Assembly: GCF_002307475.1 (NCBI RefSeq)
Contig: NZ_NTMH01000011.1
Coordinates: 62,001-126,000 of the forward strand
Direction: 5' to 3'
DNA from: Pantoea allii
GTDB lineage: Bacteria; Pseudomonadota; Gammaproteobacteria; Enterobacterales; Enterobacteriaceae
DNA length: 64,000 bases
Shown: positions 25,595 through 33,828 of the stretch, in pieces
How the letters are laid out: each line of letters begins with the position of its first letter
Position numbering within the stretch: the first letter of the stretch is position 1
Translations under genes and position numbers: made by a program
Notes under the pieces: model-generated
Told to the model about the DNA's origin: nothing
Database searches by the model: none
Seen by the model: only the letters and a program-made list of their open reading frames with translations

Positions 25595-25670
25595 TCCTCT
25601 GTAGTTCAGTCGGTAGAACGGCGGACTGTTAATCCGTATGTCACTGGTTCGAGTCCAGTCAGAGGAGCCA
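25595..25670 (+). tRNA. tRNA-Asn (anticodon GTT), copy 2
   Basis: Identical in all 76 bases to copies 1 and 3, including CCA. Unlike them it lacks the GC-rich terminator within 45 bp; only a weak hairpin (GATGTATG / CATGCATC) follows. The normal terminator is found 5.1 kb downstream, indicating insertion of an island at the 3' end of this gene. Confidence 0.98.
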
Positions 25671-25673
25671 GAT
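25661..25673 (+). repeat. Putative attL: 3' end of tRNA-Asn copy 2
   Basis: AGAGGAGCCAGAT at the tRNA 3' end matches AGAGGAGCAAGAT at 30734-30746 in 12 of 13 positions. The two copies would bound an island of about 5.07 kb. Confidence 0.6.
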
Positions 25674-25831
25674 GTATGTTTTCATGCATCTTCCCGAATC
25701 TTTATACGATTAAAATTCAACAGGTTAGCGTGAAAAGTCTTTCCGATGCATTTTCATTTTCCCCTCCGCATCGGGAAAGATTGGTGGTCTGATTTGGGGT
25801 CATTTCAGTTCGATAATGGCGTAACCACTCT

Positions 25832-26202
25832 ACGTCCCTGAACGACACGACAATCCGCAGCGTAAAACCATCCGCTAAACCTTACAAAGTTTCCGATTCT
25901 CATGGCCTGTCCCTTTTCGTCAATCCAGCCGGTTCACGTCTCTGGTGTCTCAAATATCGTATCAATGGTAAAGAATCCCGCCTCGGCTTAGGTGCCTATC
26001 CCGATGTTTCTCTGGCTTATGCCCGGCAGCAACGTGATGGCATACGCAAGGTGCTGGCGCAGAATATCAATCCAGCACAGCAACGTATCGCCAGGAAAGC
26101 TGCCCGCTCACCGGAAAAAACGTTTAAGCACATTGCATTGAGCTGGCACAAGCGCAACAGAACATGGTCACAGAACCACTCCGTCCGTCTGCTTGCCAGT
26201 CT
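25832..26202 (+). pseudogene. Truncated P4-type tyrosine integrase
   Basis: N-terminal third of a P4-like phage/island integrase that once recombined at the tRNA. The frame reads TSLNDTTIRSVKPSAKPYKVSDSHGL, then LFVNPAGSRLWCLKYRINGKESRLGLGAYPDVSLA, which is the family's arm-binding domain, and continues to TFKHIALSWHKRN and NHSVRLLASL. The expected start codon is ACG instead of ATG at 25832, and homology ends abruptly near 26202 where it meets a fragment of a different gene on the other strand. The catalytic domain is absent. It is in the standard place and direction, about 160 bp past tRNA-Asn copy 2. Confidence 0.85.
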
Positions 26203-26365
26203 CCGGTTTTTTTCCTTCCCATATACCAGGGTCAGTCCCGCAGATTGTCGTTTTGGTTAGTTTAATAATGGCATCAGTAGCTTCCATAACCGTTGGACGA
26301 ACCCTTTCCTCAACACGAATATCATTTTTCCCGTGATAAACCATTGCTTTCATTTTTCTTTGCAT
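26203..26365 (-). pseudogene. N-terminal fragment of a zinc-type alcohol dehydrogenase
   Basis: The frame starting at ATG 26365 reads MQRKMKAMVYHGKNDIRVEE and RPTVMEATDAIIKLTKTTICGTD, the normal start of medium-chain zinc alcohol dehydrogenases, including the first zinc-ligand cysteine in CGTD. Homology stops after GIWEGKKPE, at the same point where the integrase fragment ends on the other strand. GAAGGGTGATTAAC precedes the ATG, so the 5' signals are intact. About 50 of some 350 residues remain, so it cannot be functional. Confidence 0.8.
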
Positions 26366-26891
26366 GTTAATCACCCTTCTCTTTTTTATAAAATCGCTCC
26401 AGTTTAAATAACATTGAAAAAAATACTCACAAAATTATCTTAGTTTTGAAAAATTAAACTATTGGGGATTAGCTCACAAAACCAGCGTGATATTAATTGG
26501 CATTAAAGTCCGCCACCCGTTATTAATAACTTAGCACCCACATGAGACCGCTATTAAAATAGATAAAAAACACGCCTGGTGAGAAAGATTATCCGATTAA
26601 TTTTGGCTGAATTGGTTAACAGATTGGCTATATTGCGCAATGACACTTTACCTTTAAATCCATATCATTTTTAGCGATCATGTCTATTTTGATCGTATGC
26701 GCAACCGTCATATCCCTAATTAACAACTTGTGGCGATATCGAACCCATTATTATGATGTTCAATGCAATGGACATGATGTGCAGCGCGTTGACGCCGACA
26801 ATTACGGAAATTCAGCATGTTCAACAGGCAGACTGTCCTTGTACTCATATCAAACTGTTATTATCCGCGCCCATCGAGTGTGGTAGTGGGC
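26366..26891. other. AT-rich intergenic region of the island
   Basis: About 525 bp, visibly richer in A+T than the flanking core genome. Short open frames are present but none resembles a protein I know. It should contain the promoter of the siderophore importer; I found no convincing Fur box. Confidence 0.4.
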
Positions 26892-27803
26892 ATGAAGTAT
26901 GCGCTGGCTATAATCTCACTGACATTCTTTGCTCTTTTTTCGAGCATGCTGCAAGCCGAAGCGATAACCGTTCATCATACTCAGGGGATAACCAGCGTAC
27001 CGGTCAAGCCCAGGGTTGTGGCTGTACTTGATATCGCTGCACTAGATACCCTTTCCACGATAGGGGTTGATGTTGCTGGCGTTCCCACACTCAACTATCC
27101 CCCTTATCTCGCTAAATTTGGGGAAAGCCGTTACCGGAAGGTTGGTTCACTTTTCGAGCCCGATTACGAAGCACTTAATGCGCTGTCCCCTGACCTGATC
27201 ATCGTGGGGGGACGTTCATCACCCAAGTACACCCAATTAGCAAAGCTCGCCCCTACCATCGACCTTAGTCCTGACTTTCAACACCGGGTTGACAGCGCCA
27301 TATCGCATGCGCAGCTTCTTGGAGAAATATTTGGGAAGCAAGCCGAGGTTGACCGTCGTACCAGCAAGCTACGTGCAACAGTAGAGGCACTTCGAGCACA
27401 AACGTCGAAAATGGGGACAGGACTGCTGGTGATGACCAGCGGTGGACGCATCGCGGCGCTCGGCCCAAACTCTTGGTTTGGTACACTTTATAACGACTTT
27501 GGCGTGCAACCCGTGACGCGCAAACTGGATGATGGCCCTCACGGCCAGGTGATATCCTCTGAGTTCATTCTCGAAACGAATCCTGACTGGCTTTATGTGA
27601 TTGATCGTGACGCGGCCATAGGGGAAAAAGGAGCATCAGCCCAACAGCTGCTGGATAATGAACTGGTGCGTCAAACTAAAGCCTGGAAGGCTGGTCACGT
27701 TGTCTACCTTGATCCTGTCGCATGGTATATTGTTGGCGACGGACTCACTGCGCTTCAGTCAATGGCTGATGAAGTTTCCCTGGCAATAACGAAGACAAAA
27801 TGA
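26892..27803 (+). CDS. Siderophore ABC importer, periplasmic binding protein (CeuE/FatB/YclQ type)
   Basis: Periplasmic receptor for a ferric siderophore, 303 residues. The signal peptide MKYALAIISLTFFALFSSMLQA predicts cleavage near residue 22. PRVVAVLDIAALDTLSTIGV, SPDLIIVGGRSSPKY and MTSGGRIAALGPNSWFGTLYNDFGV are typical of the class III receptors for catecholate, petrobactin or anguibactin-type siderophores. The ATG at 26892 gives a clean signal peptide; the longer frame from 26817 adds an unlikely leader. Its stop overlaps the next gene (ATGA). Codon choice and composition differ from the core genes, consistent with horizontal gain. Confidence 0.87.
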   Translation: MKYALAIISLTFFALFSSMLQAEAITVHHTQGITSVPVKPRVVAVLDIAALDTLSTIGVDVAGVPTLNYPPYLAKFGESRYRKVGSLFEPDYEALNALSPDLIIVGGRSSPKYTQLAKLAPTIDLSPDFQHRVDSAISHAQLLGEIFGKQAEVDRRTSKLRATVEALRAQTSKMGTGLLVMTSGGRIAALGPNSWFGTLYNDFGVQPVTRKLDDGPHGQVISSEFILETNPDWLYVIDRDAAIGEKGASAQQLLDNELVRQTKAWKAGHVVYLDPVAWYIVGDGLTALQSMADEVSLAITKTK

Positions 27804-28792
27804 CGTCTCCAGCGCACGTTGACAAATCGTCAGTGAAAGGACTTTTGATCGCACTGAGCGTTATCGGATTGCTTTCCCTTATTAGCCTCTTTATCGGTGC
27901 GACGACAACTTCGCCTGTATCGCTTTTTGCAGGCAATACGACATCGACTATAAGCATTCTGCTGGCTAGCCGCATTCCGAGGACCCTTGCATTGCTCCTC
28001 GCTGGAAGTTCCATGGCTGTTGCTGGCCTGATCATGCAAATGCTTTCGCGAAACCGATTCGTGGAGCCTGGCACAGCAGGTACGATTGAGTCCGCCACTC
28101 TTGGGTTATTGCTGGCTGCGCTACTGGCCCCCGGGCTGCCTGTGCTCGCGCGCATGCTTGTGGCATGTTGTACCGCCCTTCTGGGAACACTGCTGTTCCT
28201 TGTCATCCTGCGACTGTCGCCCATGCGCTCGCCATTAATGGTTCCGCTCGTCGGCCTGATGCTCGGCGGCGTAATCAATGCAATGGCGACATTTCTTGCC
28301 TACCGCTTCGACCTTATTCAGTCCCTCGTAGCCTGGTCTACTGGGGACTTTTCATCGGTTCTGCGCGGCCGCTATGAACTACTGTGGATCTCATTTGGCG
28401 CAGCCGTCCTCGCTTACATTGCAGCCGACAGGTTCACTGTGGCAGGACTTGGACAGAATTTCGCAAATAACCTGGGCCTGAACTATCGGCTGACACTCAT
28501 TACCGGGCTGGTCATCGTTTCAATCGTAACGGCTGCAGTGGTCGCGACGGTAGGTGCAATTCCCTTTGTCGGTCTTGTCGTGCCAAATATCATCAGCATG
28601 ATGATAGGCGATAATTTGCGCAGGTCAGTACCCTGGACCGCCACTCTCGGCGCCGGTTTCGTACTGAGTTGCGACATTCTAGGTCGCTCCGTAAACCAAC
28701 CCTTCGAGATCCCAGTGGGCCCCATCATAGGGATTGCTGGCAGTGTGATTTTCCTTTTCATCCTCAAAAGGGGAGCTGCACGATTTGATTGA
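27800..28792 (+). CDS. Siderophore ABC importer permease 1 (FecCD family)
   Basis: Inner-membrane permease of 330 residues with about nine to ten hydrophobic spans. LLASRIPRTLALLLAGSSMAVAG and LIMQMLSRNRFVEPGTAGT match the conserved ABC-2-type iron permease start. GLGQNFANNLGLNY and IPFVGLVVPNI are the loops that contact the ATPase and partner subunit. It begins inside the stop of the binding-protein gene and overlaps the second permease by eight bases. Similar pairs are named FatD/YclN/CeuB in other systems. Confidence 0.9.
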   Translation: MTSPAHVDKSSVKGLLIALSVIGLLSLISLFIGATTTSPVSLFAGNTTSTISILLASRIPRTLALLLAGSSMAVAGLIMQMLSRNRFVEPGTAGTIESATLGLLLAALLAPGLPVLARMLVACCTALLGTLLFLVILRLSPMRSPLMVPLVGLMLGGVINAMATFLAYRFDLIQSLVAWSTGDFSSVLRGRYELLWISFGAAVLAYIAADRFTVAGLGQNFANNLGLNYRLTLITGLVIVSIVTAAVVATVGAIPFVGLVVPNIISMMIGDNLRRSVPWTATLGAGFVLSCDILGRSVNQPFEIPVGPIIGIAGSVIFLFILKRGAARFD

Positions 28793-29747
28793 ATCTCAAG
28801 AGATAAGACCCGTTATAGTAATCATTTTGCTCGCTACACTGACATTACTCTTATCAGTGGCTTTCATGACAGTCGGTGCAGGAGGACATTGGTCTTTTGT
28901 GCTACCTCTTCGTGCACAAAAGCTCGCAGGGCTTTTGTTAGTTGGTTATTCGATAGCCGTCTCTACTGTGCTATTCCAGACCATAACCCAGAATCGTATT
29001 CTGACGCCATCCGTCATGGGTTTCGATGCACTGTACGTATTTATTCAGACCTTAGTGGCATTCACCATAGGCTATGTCCACGACGCTACCATCAACCCAT
29101 TTCTACGTTTTGCAGTCGAGACATTCGTCATGATCGGTTCAGCAACCCTGCTCTATAGCAGACTCTTCGCCGGGGGGCGCAGAGACCTGATGTTTCTGGC
29201 GATGGCCGGTCTCGTTTTCGGTGGGCTACTGCGAAGTCTGTCAAATTTCCTGCAGCGTGTTATCAATCCGGGGGAATTCGCCGTCCTGCAGGACCGCCTC
29301 TTTGCAAGCTTCAATCTTATCGACGCCAGCCTGCTATTCATAGCAGCAATACTTGTCCTTAGCGTCTCGCTGATAGGCTGGAGAATGCGGCACAGCTTTG
29401 ATGTGTTGGTGCTAGGGCGAGACACCGCGATCAATTTAGGCATTGATTACAAACGAACGGTTAGAGCCATCCTGATGATGATTGCCATCCTCGTATCGGT
29501 CTCTACGGCATTGGTTGGGCCGGTTACTTTCTTCGGCCTGCTGGTAGCCAATCTAACTTATCGTTTTGTCGGGAATGCGCGGCATGCTCTGATGCTACCG
29601 GCCTCTGTGCTGATCGCGATGACGTGTCTGGTCTGCGGGCAGTTTGTTCTGGAGAGGCTATTTGGCTTTAATACCGGCCTGAGCATTATAATTGAGTTCT
29701 TCGGCGGTATTACTTTCATTATATTAATCATGCAGAAGGCGCGATGA
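28785..29747 (+). CDS. Siderophore ABC importer permease 2 (FecCD family)
   Basis: Second inner-membrane permease, 320 residues. LRAQKLAGLLLVGYSIAVSTVLFQTITQNRILTPSVMGFDAL is the family hallmark region, and VLGRDTAINLGIDYKR with GPVTFFGLLVANLTYRFVG the coupling region. The start codon is TTG at 28785, supported by GGGGAG nine bases upstream and by an eight-base overlap with the first permease; no ATG fits. It corresponds to the FatC/YclO/CeuC partner in related importers. Confidence 0.88.
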   Translation: MIESQEIRPVIVIILLATLTLLLSVAFMTVGAGGHWSFVLPLRAQKLAGLLLVGYSIAVSTVLFQTITQNRILTPSVMGFDALYVFIQTLVAFTIGYVHDATINPFLRFAVETFVMIGSATLLYSRLFAGGRRDLMFLAMAGLVFGGLLRSLSNFLQRVINPGEFAVLQDRLFASFNLIDASLLFIAAILVLSVSLIGWRMRHSFDVLVLGRDTAINLGIDYKRTVRAILMMIAILVSVSTALVGPVTFFGLLVANLTYRFVGNARHALMLPASVLIAMTCLVCGQFVLERLFGFNTGLSIIIEFFGGITFIILIMQKAR

Positions 29748-30502
29748 TAAAAACGCACGCACTCACTAAACGGTACGGCACAATTACGACTGTGGACAAC
29801 GTCTCAGTGAGTATACCTAAAGGCGGACTGACATCCATCATCGGTCCTAATGGTGCAGGTAAATCCACACTTATGATGCTCATTAGCAGGTTATTGCCAG
29901 CAACCAGTGGAACAGTGACGGTTGACGAGATGAATGTCGTTAACACGCCCACGAACATACTTGCACAACGTCTGGCAATTCTACGCCAGGATAACCATAC
30001 CAGCGTGCGCCTGACCGTCAGTGACCTGGTAGCTTTTGGCCGCTACCCGCACTCGAAAGGACGTTTCACCCAAGATGATCGAGAGCATATTGAGCATGCA
30101 CTTGAGTATCTGGACATAACATCGTTGCGCGATTGTTTCCTTGACGAGCTTTCAGGTGGACAGCGCCAGCGCGCCTTTATTGCAATGGTCCTGTGTCAGG
30201 ACACCGATTACCTGTTACTCGATGAACCCCTGAACAGTTTAGACCTCAAGCATGCTACTGCTACAATGAAGATTCTTCGAAGAGCAGCAGACGATCTGGG
30301 TAAAACCGTCGTATTAGTGCTTCATGATATCAACTTTGCTTCGTACTATTCAGATCACATTATTGCGATGTCCGCAGGCAAAATATATTGTGAGGGTTCT
30401 CCTGACCAGGTTATTAGAGCTGAACGTCTCGGCCAACTTTATGATATGAAGGTTAGTGTCCATGAACTGAGTGGGCAACGGATAGTGACTTACTACGAAT
30501 GA
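29744..30502 (+). CDS. Siderophore ABC importer ATPase
   Basis: Cytoplasmic ATPase of 252 residues. Walker A GPNGAGKST lies at 34-42, the Q-loop in RQDNHTSVRLTVSDLVAFGRYPHS, signature LSGGQ at 136-140, Walker B LLLDEP at 157-162 and the switch histidine in VLVLHDIN. The length and GRYPHSKGRF segment match FatE/YclP/CeuD-type iron-siderophore ATPases. ATGA overlap with permease 2. It is the last gene of the importer; no siderophore synthesis gene or TonB receptor is in the island, so it probably uses siderophores made by others or encoded elsewhere. Confidence 0.92.
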   Translation: MIKTHALTKRYGTITTVDNVSVSIPKGGLTSIIGPNGAGKSTLMMLISRLLPATSGTVTVDEMNVVNTPTNILAQRLAILRQDNHTSVRLTVSDLVAFGRYPHSKGRFTQDDREHIEHALEYLDITSLRDCFLDELSGGQRQRAFIAMVLCQDTDYLLLDEPLNSLDLKHATATMKILRRAADDLGKTVVLVLHDINFASYYSDHIIAMSAGKIYCEGSPDQVIRAERLGQLYDMKVSVHELSGQRIVTYYE

Positions 30503-30733
30503 TATACAAAATATTTTAACGTTGCCCTTTCAGACATCTGAATAAACTGTTTTCGTGAAAAAAAAGCATTAATAAATATAAATCACATGCAAATACTTTC
30601 ATGAAAATAATGTACCGTGTTAAACAGTTGAGAGAAAACAAGGCGAATGTGACGGGTGCTGGTGGTCCTGACAACCGCCATTTTTCGGTTTCGCTTGTCA
30701 TTCAGCCAGTTAATGGCAAAGGCGATCCTGGTG

Positions 30734-30746
30734 AGAGGAGCAAGAT
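30734..30746 (+). repeat. Putative attR: degenerate tRNA-Asn 3' end
   Basis: AGAGGAGCAAGAT repeats the 3' end of tRNA-Asn copy 2 with one mismatch and is followed by TTAGAGAAGCCCGCTCAGGG, matching the normal downstream sequence of copy 1 (TTTGAAAAGCCCGCTCAGGG). This places the right boundary of the island. Confidence 0.65.
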
Positions 30747-30753
30747 TTAGAGA

Positions 30754-30785
30754 AGCCCGCTCAGGGAAACCTGAGCGGGCTTTTT
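30754..30785 (+). terminator. Displaced terminator of tRNA-Asn copy 2
   Basis: AGCCCGCTCAGG-GAAA-CCTGAGCGGGCT then TTTTT is identical to the terminator after tRNA-Asn copy 1. No tRNA or tRNA promoter precedes it here. The best explanation is that it belonged to copy 2 before the island was inserted. Confidence 0.88.
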
Positions 30786-31036
30786 GCGGGGTATCGCTAA
30801 CGCACCTTGAAACCCGATTGATGTTGGCAGGCAACACTTTCAGATGGCCTCACTGTTTACACATCGATCATGATTGCCTTCACGCGACGGGCAACGTCCA
30901 TACATTTCCCTTTCCAGACGGGCACTGATCAATAAAAAATTCGTTTATCAATGGTTTATAGATCGGTAATCAATCGGGATGCTAGTGTTCTGGCTGATAA
31001 AAAATTTATAATATGCCCCCCACTGAGAGGCAGTTG

Positions 31037-31438
31037 ATGAGTACGCGCTTTCTTTATTTTGCCTTAACAGTATTGCTAACTGGATGTGTAGCACGGTCTC
31101 ATGAACCCGATCCGTTACAGGTGCAGTTCGCTAATTATGGCACGCTGCCTAATAACTATAAAACGCTAGTCAAAGATACGTTTTATTATCATCTAAAAGA
31201 TCCCTATAGCGCCCATTATCGTTTTTTCCAGCCCTATAGAGGATATTCATGGATCATGAATGTTCCCGAAGATAAAGAAGAATTGATGTTCGGTTGGATC
31301 ATTCCCGGCATGGTTAACGCTAAAAACAGTTACGGAGCCTATGTCGGTCAGAGGAAGTTCATTGTGATTTATTCAAATGGCCAATATCACAACCTTAACT
31401 ACATCAAAGGTACAAAAAAAATTGGCCGGCCGCTTTAA
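31037..31438 (+). CDS. Small predicted lipoprotein, unknown function
   Basis: 133 residues. MSTRFLYFALTVLLTGC is a lipoprotein signal with lipobox LTGC and Cys17 as the acylation site. After it come PDPLQVQFANYGTLPNNYKTLVKDTFYYHLKDPYSAHYRFFQPYRG and a tail rich in Tyr, Lys and Gly. The residue after Cys17 is Val, not Asp, so outer-membrane placement is expected. The ATG at 31037 follows GAGAGG by six bases; the frame from 31013 adds no sensible leader. I do not recognise it beyond a similarity in style to small enterobacterial lipoproteins. It is alone, just outside the island. Confidence 0.75.
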   Translation: MSTRFLYFALTVLLTGCVARSHEPDPLQVQFANYGTLPNNYKTLVKDTFYYHLKDPYSAHYRFFQPYRGYSWIMNVPEDKEELMFGWIIPGMVNAKNSYGAYVGQRKFIVIYSNGQYHNLNYIKGTKKIGRPL

Positions 31439-31565
31439 AACTACATGAGCTTTTGGCCGTTGAGCAAGCCGGGAACGTATCGGCGTGACATCAGGATAGA
31501 GCCACCATACGGAGTATGATGGCCAGGCGATAACAGAACCTGGATTTACCAGAGCCATGGTTTCA

Positions 31566-32033
31566 TTATGTGCTTTTAATCGGGTAGGTCGTTAAAGGTT
31601 TAATTTCCTTTAAGACAAACATGCTTTGCATCTCTTTGATACGCGGCAGCCTGCGCACGACAGACATGGCGAAATCGGCGTACGAGTCGAGGTCGGTTGC
31701 CACCACCTGCAACAGAAAGTCAGCGTCGCCGCCTATGCTGTAGCAGGCCACAACGTCCTCCAGTGCGGTCACCTGCTGCTCAAACTTTTCCGCTTCAGCT
31801 TCGCTGTGACAGTCAATGACCACCCGAATAAACACCATTACCCCAGAGCCGGTTTTTTTTCGATCCAGTACCGCCCGATAGCCCTGTATCACGCCCTGTT
31901 CTTCCAGTTTGCGAACTTTGCGCCAGCACGGTGAGGCGGACAGGCCAATTTTATCGGCCAGTTCCTGATTGGTGATGCGCGCATCGCCCTGCAATACGCT
32001 TAAAATTTTTATTTCTGTCTTGTCGAGTGCCAT
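31566..32033 (-). CDS. Lrp/AsnC-family regulator
   Basis: Feast/famine transcription factor of 155 residues. The N-terminal helix-turn-helix spans about 8-50 (ILSVLQGDARITNQELADKIGLSASPCWRKVRKLEEQG); the C-terminal RAM domain that binds amino acids includes FIRVVIDCHSEAEAEKFEQ and YSIGGDADFLLQVVATDLDSYADF. The start at 32033 gives the normal Lrp N-terminus MALDKTEIKIL; the longer frame adds about 57 residues without a family match. It is divergent from the LysE-type exporter across a 280-bp gap, so it probably controls that gene in response to an amino acid. Confidence 0.9.
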   Translation of the reverse strand: MALDKTEIKILSVLQGDARITNQELADKIGLSASPCWRKVRKLEEQGVIQGYRAVLDRKKTGSGVMVFIRVVIDCHSEAEAEKFEQQVTALEDVVACYSIGGDADFLLQVVATDLDSYADFAMSVVRRLPRIKEMQSMFVLKEIKPLTTYPIKST

Positions 32034-32313
32034 AGAGGTCAGTTCCTTTCCGATTAAGGCATAAAACAGGTAAATTCTTGCAAAGAGTAAGGCATATCGA
32101 CGTGATTCAGACAACCCATTTCTGGTCAGCTCCGGCATACTGTATTCACCCTGTGTTGTGTGCGGTGCGAGAGGTGAATGCATTACAGACAGGATGAAAC
32201 GCAACGAAGTAAGGCGGATAAGGGCATTTTACTTCGCCTCTGAGCGAGCGTGCTGTCAGGGCTACAGGACTCGTGAACAGACGCATACATGTCATCTAAA
32301 GAAAGGAAATGCT

Positions 32314-32940
32314 ATGCCTGCCAATGCAGAATTACTGCCTTATGTTTTGGCGCTTGGCCTGGCCGCCGCGATTCCTGGCCCGGGCATGACGGCGATTGTC
32401 GCGCGCAGCTTAAATGGCGGTTCACTGGCCGGCTTAGCCGCCCTGGCGGGCGTGATAATGGGCGATCTGTTTTATCTCACCCTTGCCGTTTTTGGCCTTG
32501 GCGTGGTCGCGCATACCTATACCGCTCTCTTTACCCTGATTAACTGGGCGGCTGCACTTTATTTGGGTTTTCTGGCCTGGCAGTTTTGGTCTTATCAACC
32601 CCATGCAATCAACATCGACCAGAAAGTGACGCGTCAGCAACTGGCTTCAGCCTGGCTGTCCGGTCTGAGTATTACGCTGGGTAACCCCAAAACGATTGCT
32701 TTTTATCTGGCAATACTGCCGCTGGTGATTTCCCTGGAGACGATCTCACTGAAATTTTGGGGGACAGTGCTGGTGCCCGTTACCGCCGCGGTATTACTGG
32801 CTGTCGGCGCAATGTTTATATTGGCGGCGATGAAAATCCGGGTTTTTCTGACCAGCCCGCAATCGCTGCAGATAATGTACAAAGTGGTAGGCGTGATTAT
32901 GCTGCTGGCCGCCATCGGTATGATCGTAAAAACGCTGTAA
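32314..32940 (+). CDS. LysE/RhtB-family amino acid exporter
   Basis: Inner-membrane exporter of 208 residues with about six spans. The family motif is AAAIPGPGMTAIVARSLNGG in span 1-2, followed by AGVIMGDLFYLTLAVFGLG; a central GLSITLGNPKTIAFYLAILPL is the second conserved NPK motif. The ATG at 32314 follows AAGGAAATGCT. Partner of the divergent Lrp regulator. Substrate could be threonine, homoserine or another amino acid; not readable from sequence. Confidence 0.9.
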   Translation: MPANAELLPYVLALGLAAAIPGPGMTAIVARSLNGGSLAGLAALAGVIMGDLFYLTLAVFGLGVVAHTYTALFTLINWAAALYLGFLAWQFWSYQPHAINIDQKVTRQQLASAWLSGLSITLGNPKTIAFYLAILPLVISLETISLKFWGTVLVPVTAAVLLAVGAMFILAAMKIRVFLTSPQSLQIMYKVVGVIMLLAAIGMIVKTL

Positions 32941-33116
32941 TGCAGCAATAACGTCAGAGGGGAAAAGGTGCCGCTGCCTTATCGAGAACGCACCTCAGAA
33001 CAGACTGATTAATCCTGATTGGCCGGGGGATTTTCCCCTGTCGGCGCAACAGTATTGTTTCGCTGTGGTAGTATCAGCCTCTTACTTTCTCGTTATCAGG
33101 CAACCCGTTGAGCACT

Positions 33117-33749
33117 ATGTCGGACACTACGAAACGCAAAAACGATCCCGAAGGGCTTAAAAAACGCATTCTGGCTGGTGCACTGAAAACCTTTGCCGAA
33201 TTTGGTATGCAGGGTGCTCGCCTGGAGCAGATTGCCGAGAATGCCCAGACCACCAAACGCATGGTGGTTTACCATTTTGGCAATAAAGAGCAGCTCTATA
33301 TCGATGTGCTGGAACAGGTTTATCAGCAGATCCGGGAACACGAAACCGGCCTGAATCTGGCGGCAATGCAACCTGAGCAGGCCATAACCAAACTGGTTGA
33401 GGCCAGTTTTGATTACCATGTTTCTCATCCAGACTTTATTCGGCTGATCTGCATGGAAAACCTGTCCCGCGGTCGCTATATCGCGCAGTCAGCCCGCCTG
33501 GGCCAGCTGAACCGTAGTGCGCTGGATCTGCTGGATGACATCCTCAGTCGGGGACAGCAGCAGGGGCTGTTTATTCAGGAAGTCGAGACGCTGGATGTAC
33601 ATCGCCTTATCAGCAGTATCTGCGTGCATCAGGTATCGAACCGGTTCACGTTTAATACTCTGTTCAGCCCCGACAAAGATGAAGCGGACATTATCCGTCG
33701 TAACCGCCAGTTAGCGGTCACGGCCACCCTGCGTTATATCTGTCGCTAG
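33117..33749 (+). CDS. TetR-family transcriptional regulator
   Basis: DNA-binding repressor of about 210 residues. The N-terminal helix-turn-helix covers about 14-58, with RILAGALKTFAEFGMQGARLEQIAENAQTTKRMVVYHFGNKEQLY, a strong TetR match. The C-terminal ligand domain includes SHPDFIRLICMENLSRGRYIAQSARL, as in TetR_C_15/RutR-like groups. ATG at 33117 is chosen; an in-frame TTG at 33108 is possible. It precedes the FAD oxidase-glycosyltransferase pair in the same direction by 79 bp and may control it. Confidence 0.85.
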   Translation: MSDTTKRKNDPEGLKKRILAGALKTFAEFGMQGARLEQIAENAQTTKRMVVYHFGNKEQLYIDVLEQVYQQIREHETGLNLAAMQPEQAITKLVEASFDYHVSHPDFIRLICMENLSRGRYIAQSARLGQLNRSALDLLDDILSRGQQQGLFIQEVETLDVHRLISSICVHQVSNRFTFNTLFSPDKDEADIIRRNRQLAVTATLRYICR

Positions 33750-33828
33750 CGGCCAGCATCCCGGGCGTAAAAAGCAATAGTCTATGCTTAAGAGGTATTT
33801 TTAATATCACTTAACTAAGGACTGCAGT

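Larger units (their letters stand above)
30503..31036. other. Island right end and adjacent gap
   Basis: The 534-bp gap holds the putative attR (30734-30746) and the displaced tRNA terminator (30754-30785). Around these the sequence has no convincing gene; composition changes back toward the core after about 30750. Confidence 0.5.

Noticed and set aside
26366..26891. Fur box upstream of the siderophore importer
   Set aside because: Best stretches (near 26730-26760) match the 19-bp Fur consensus in too few positions.
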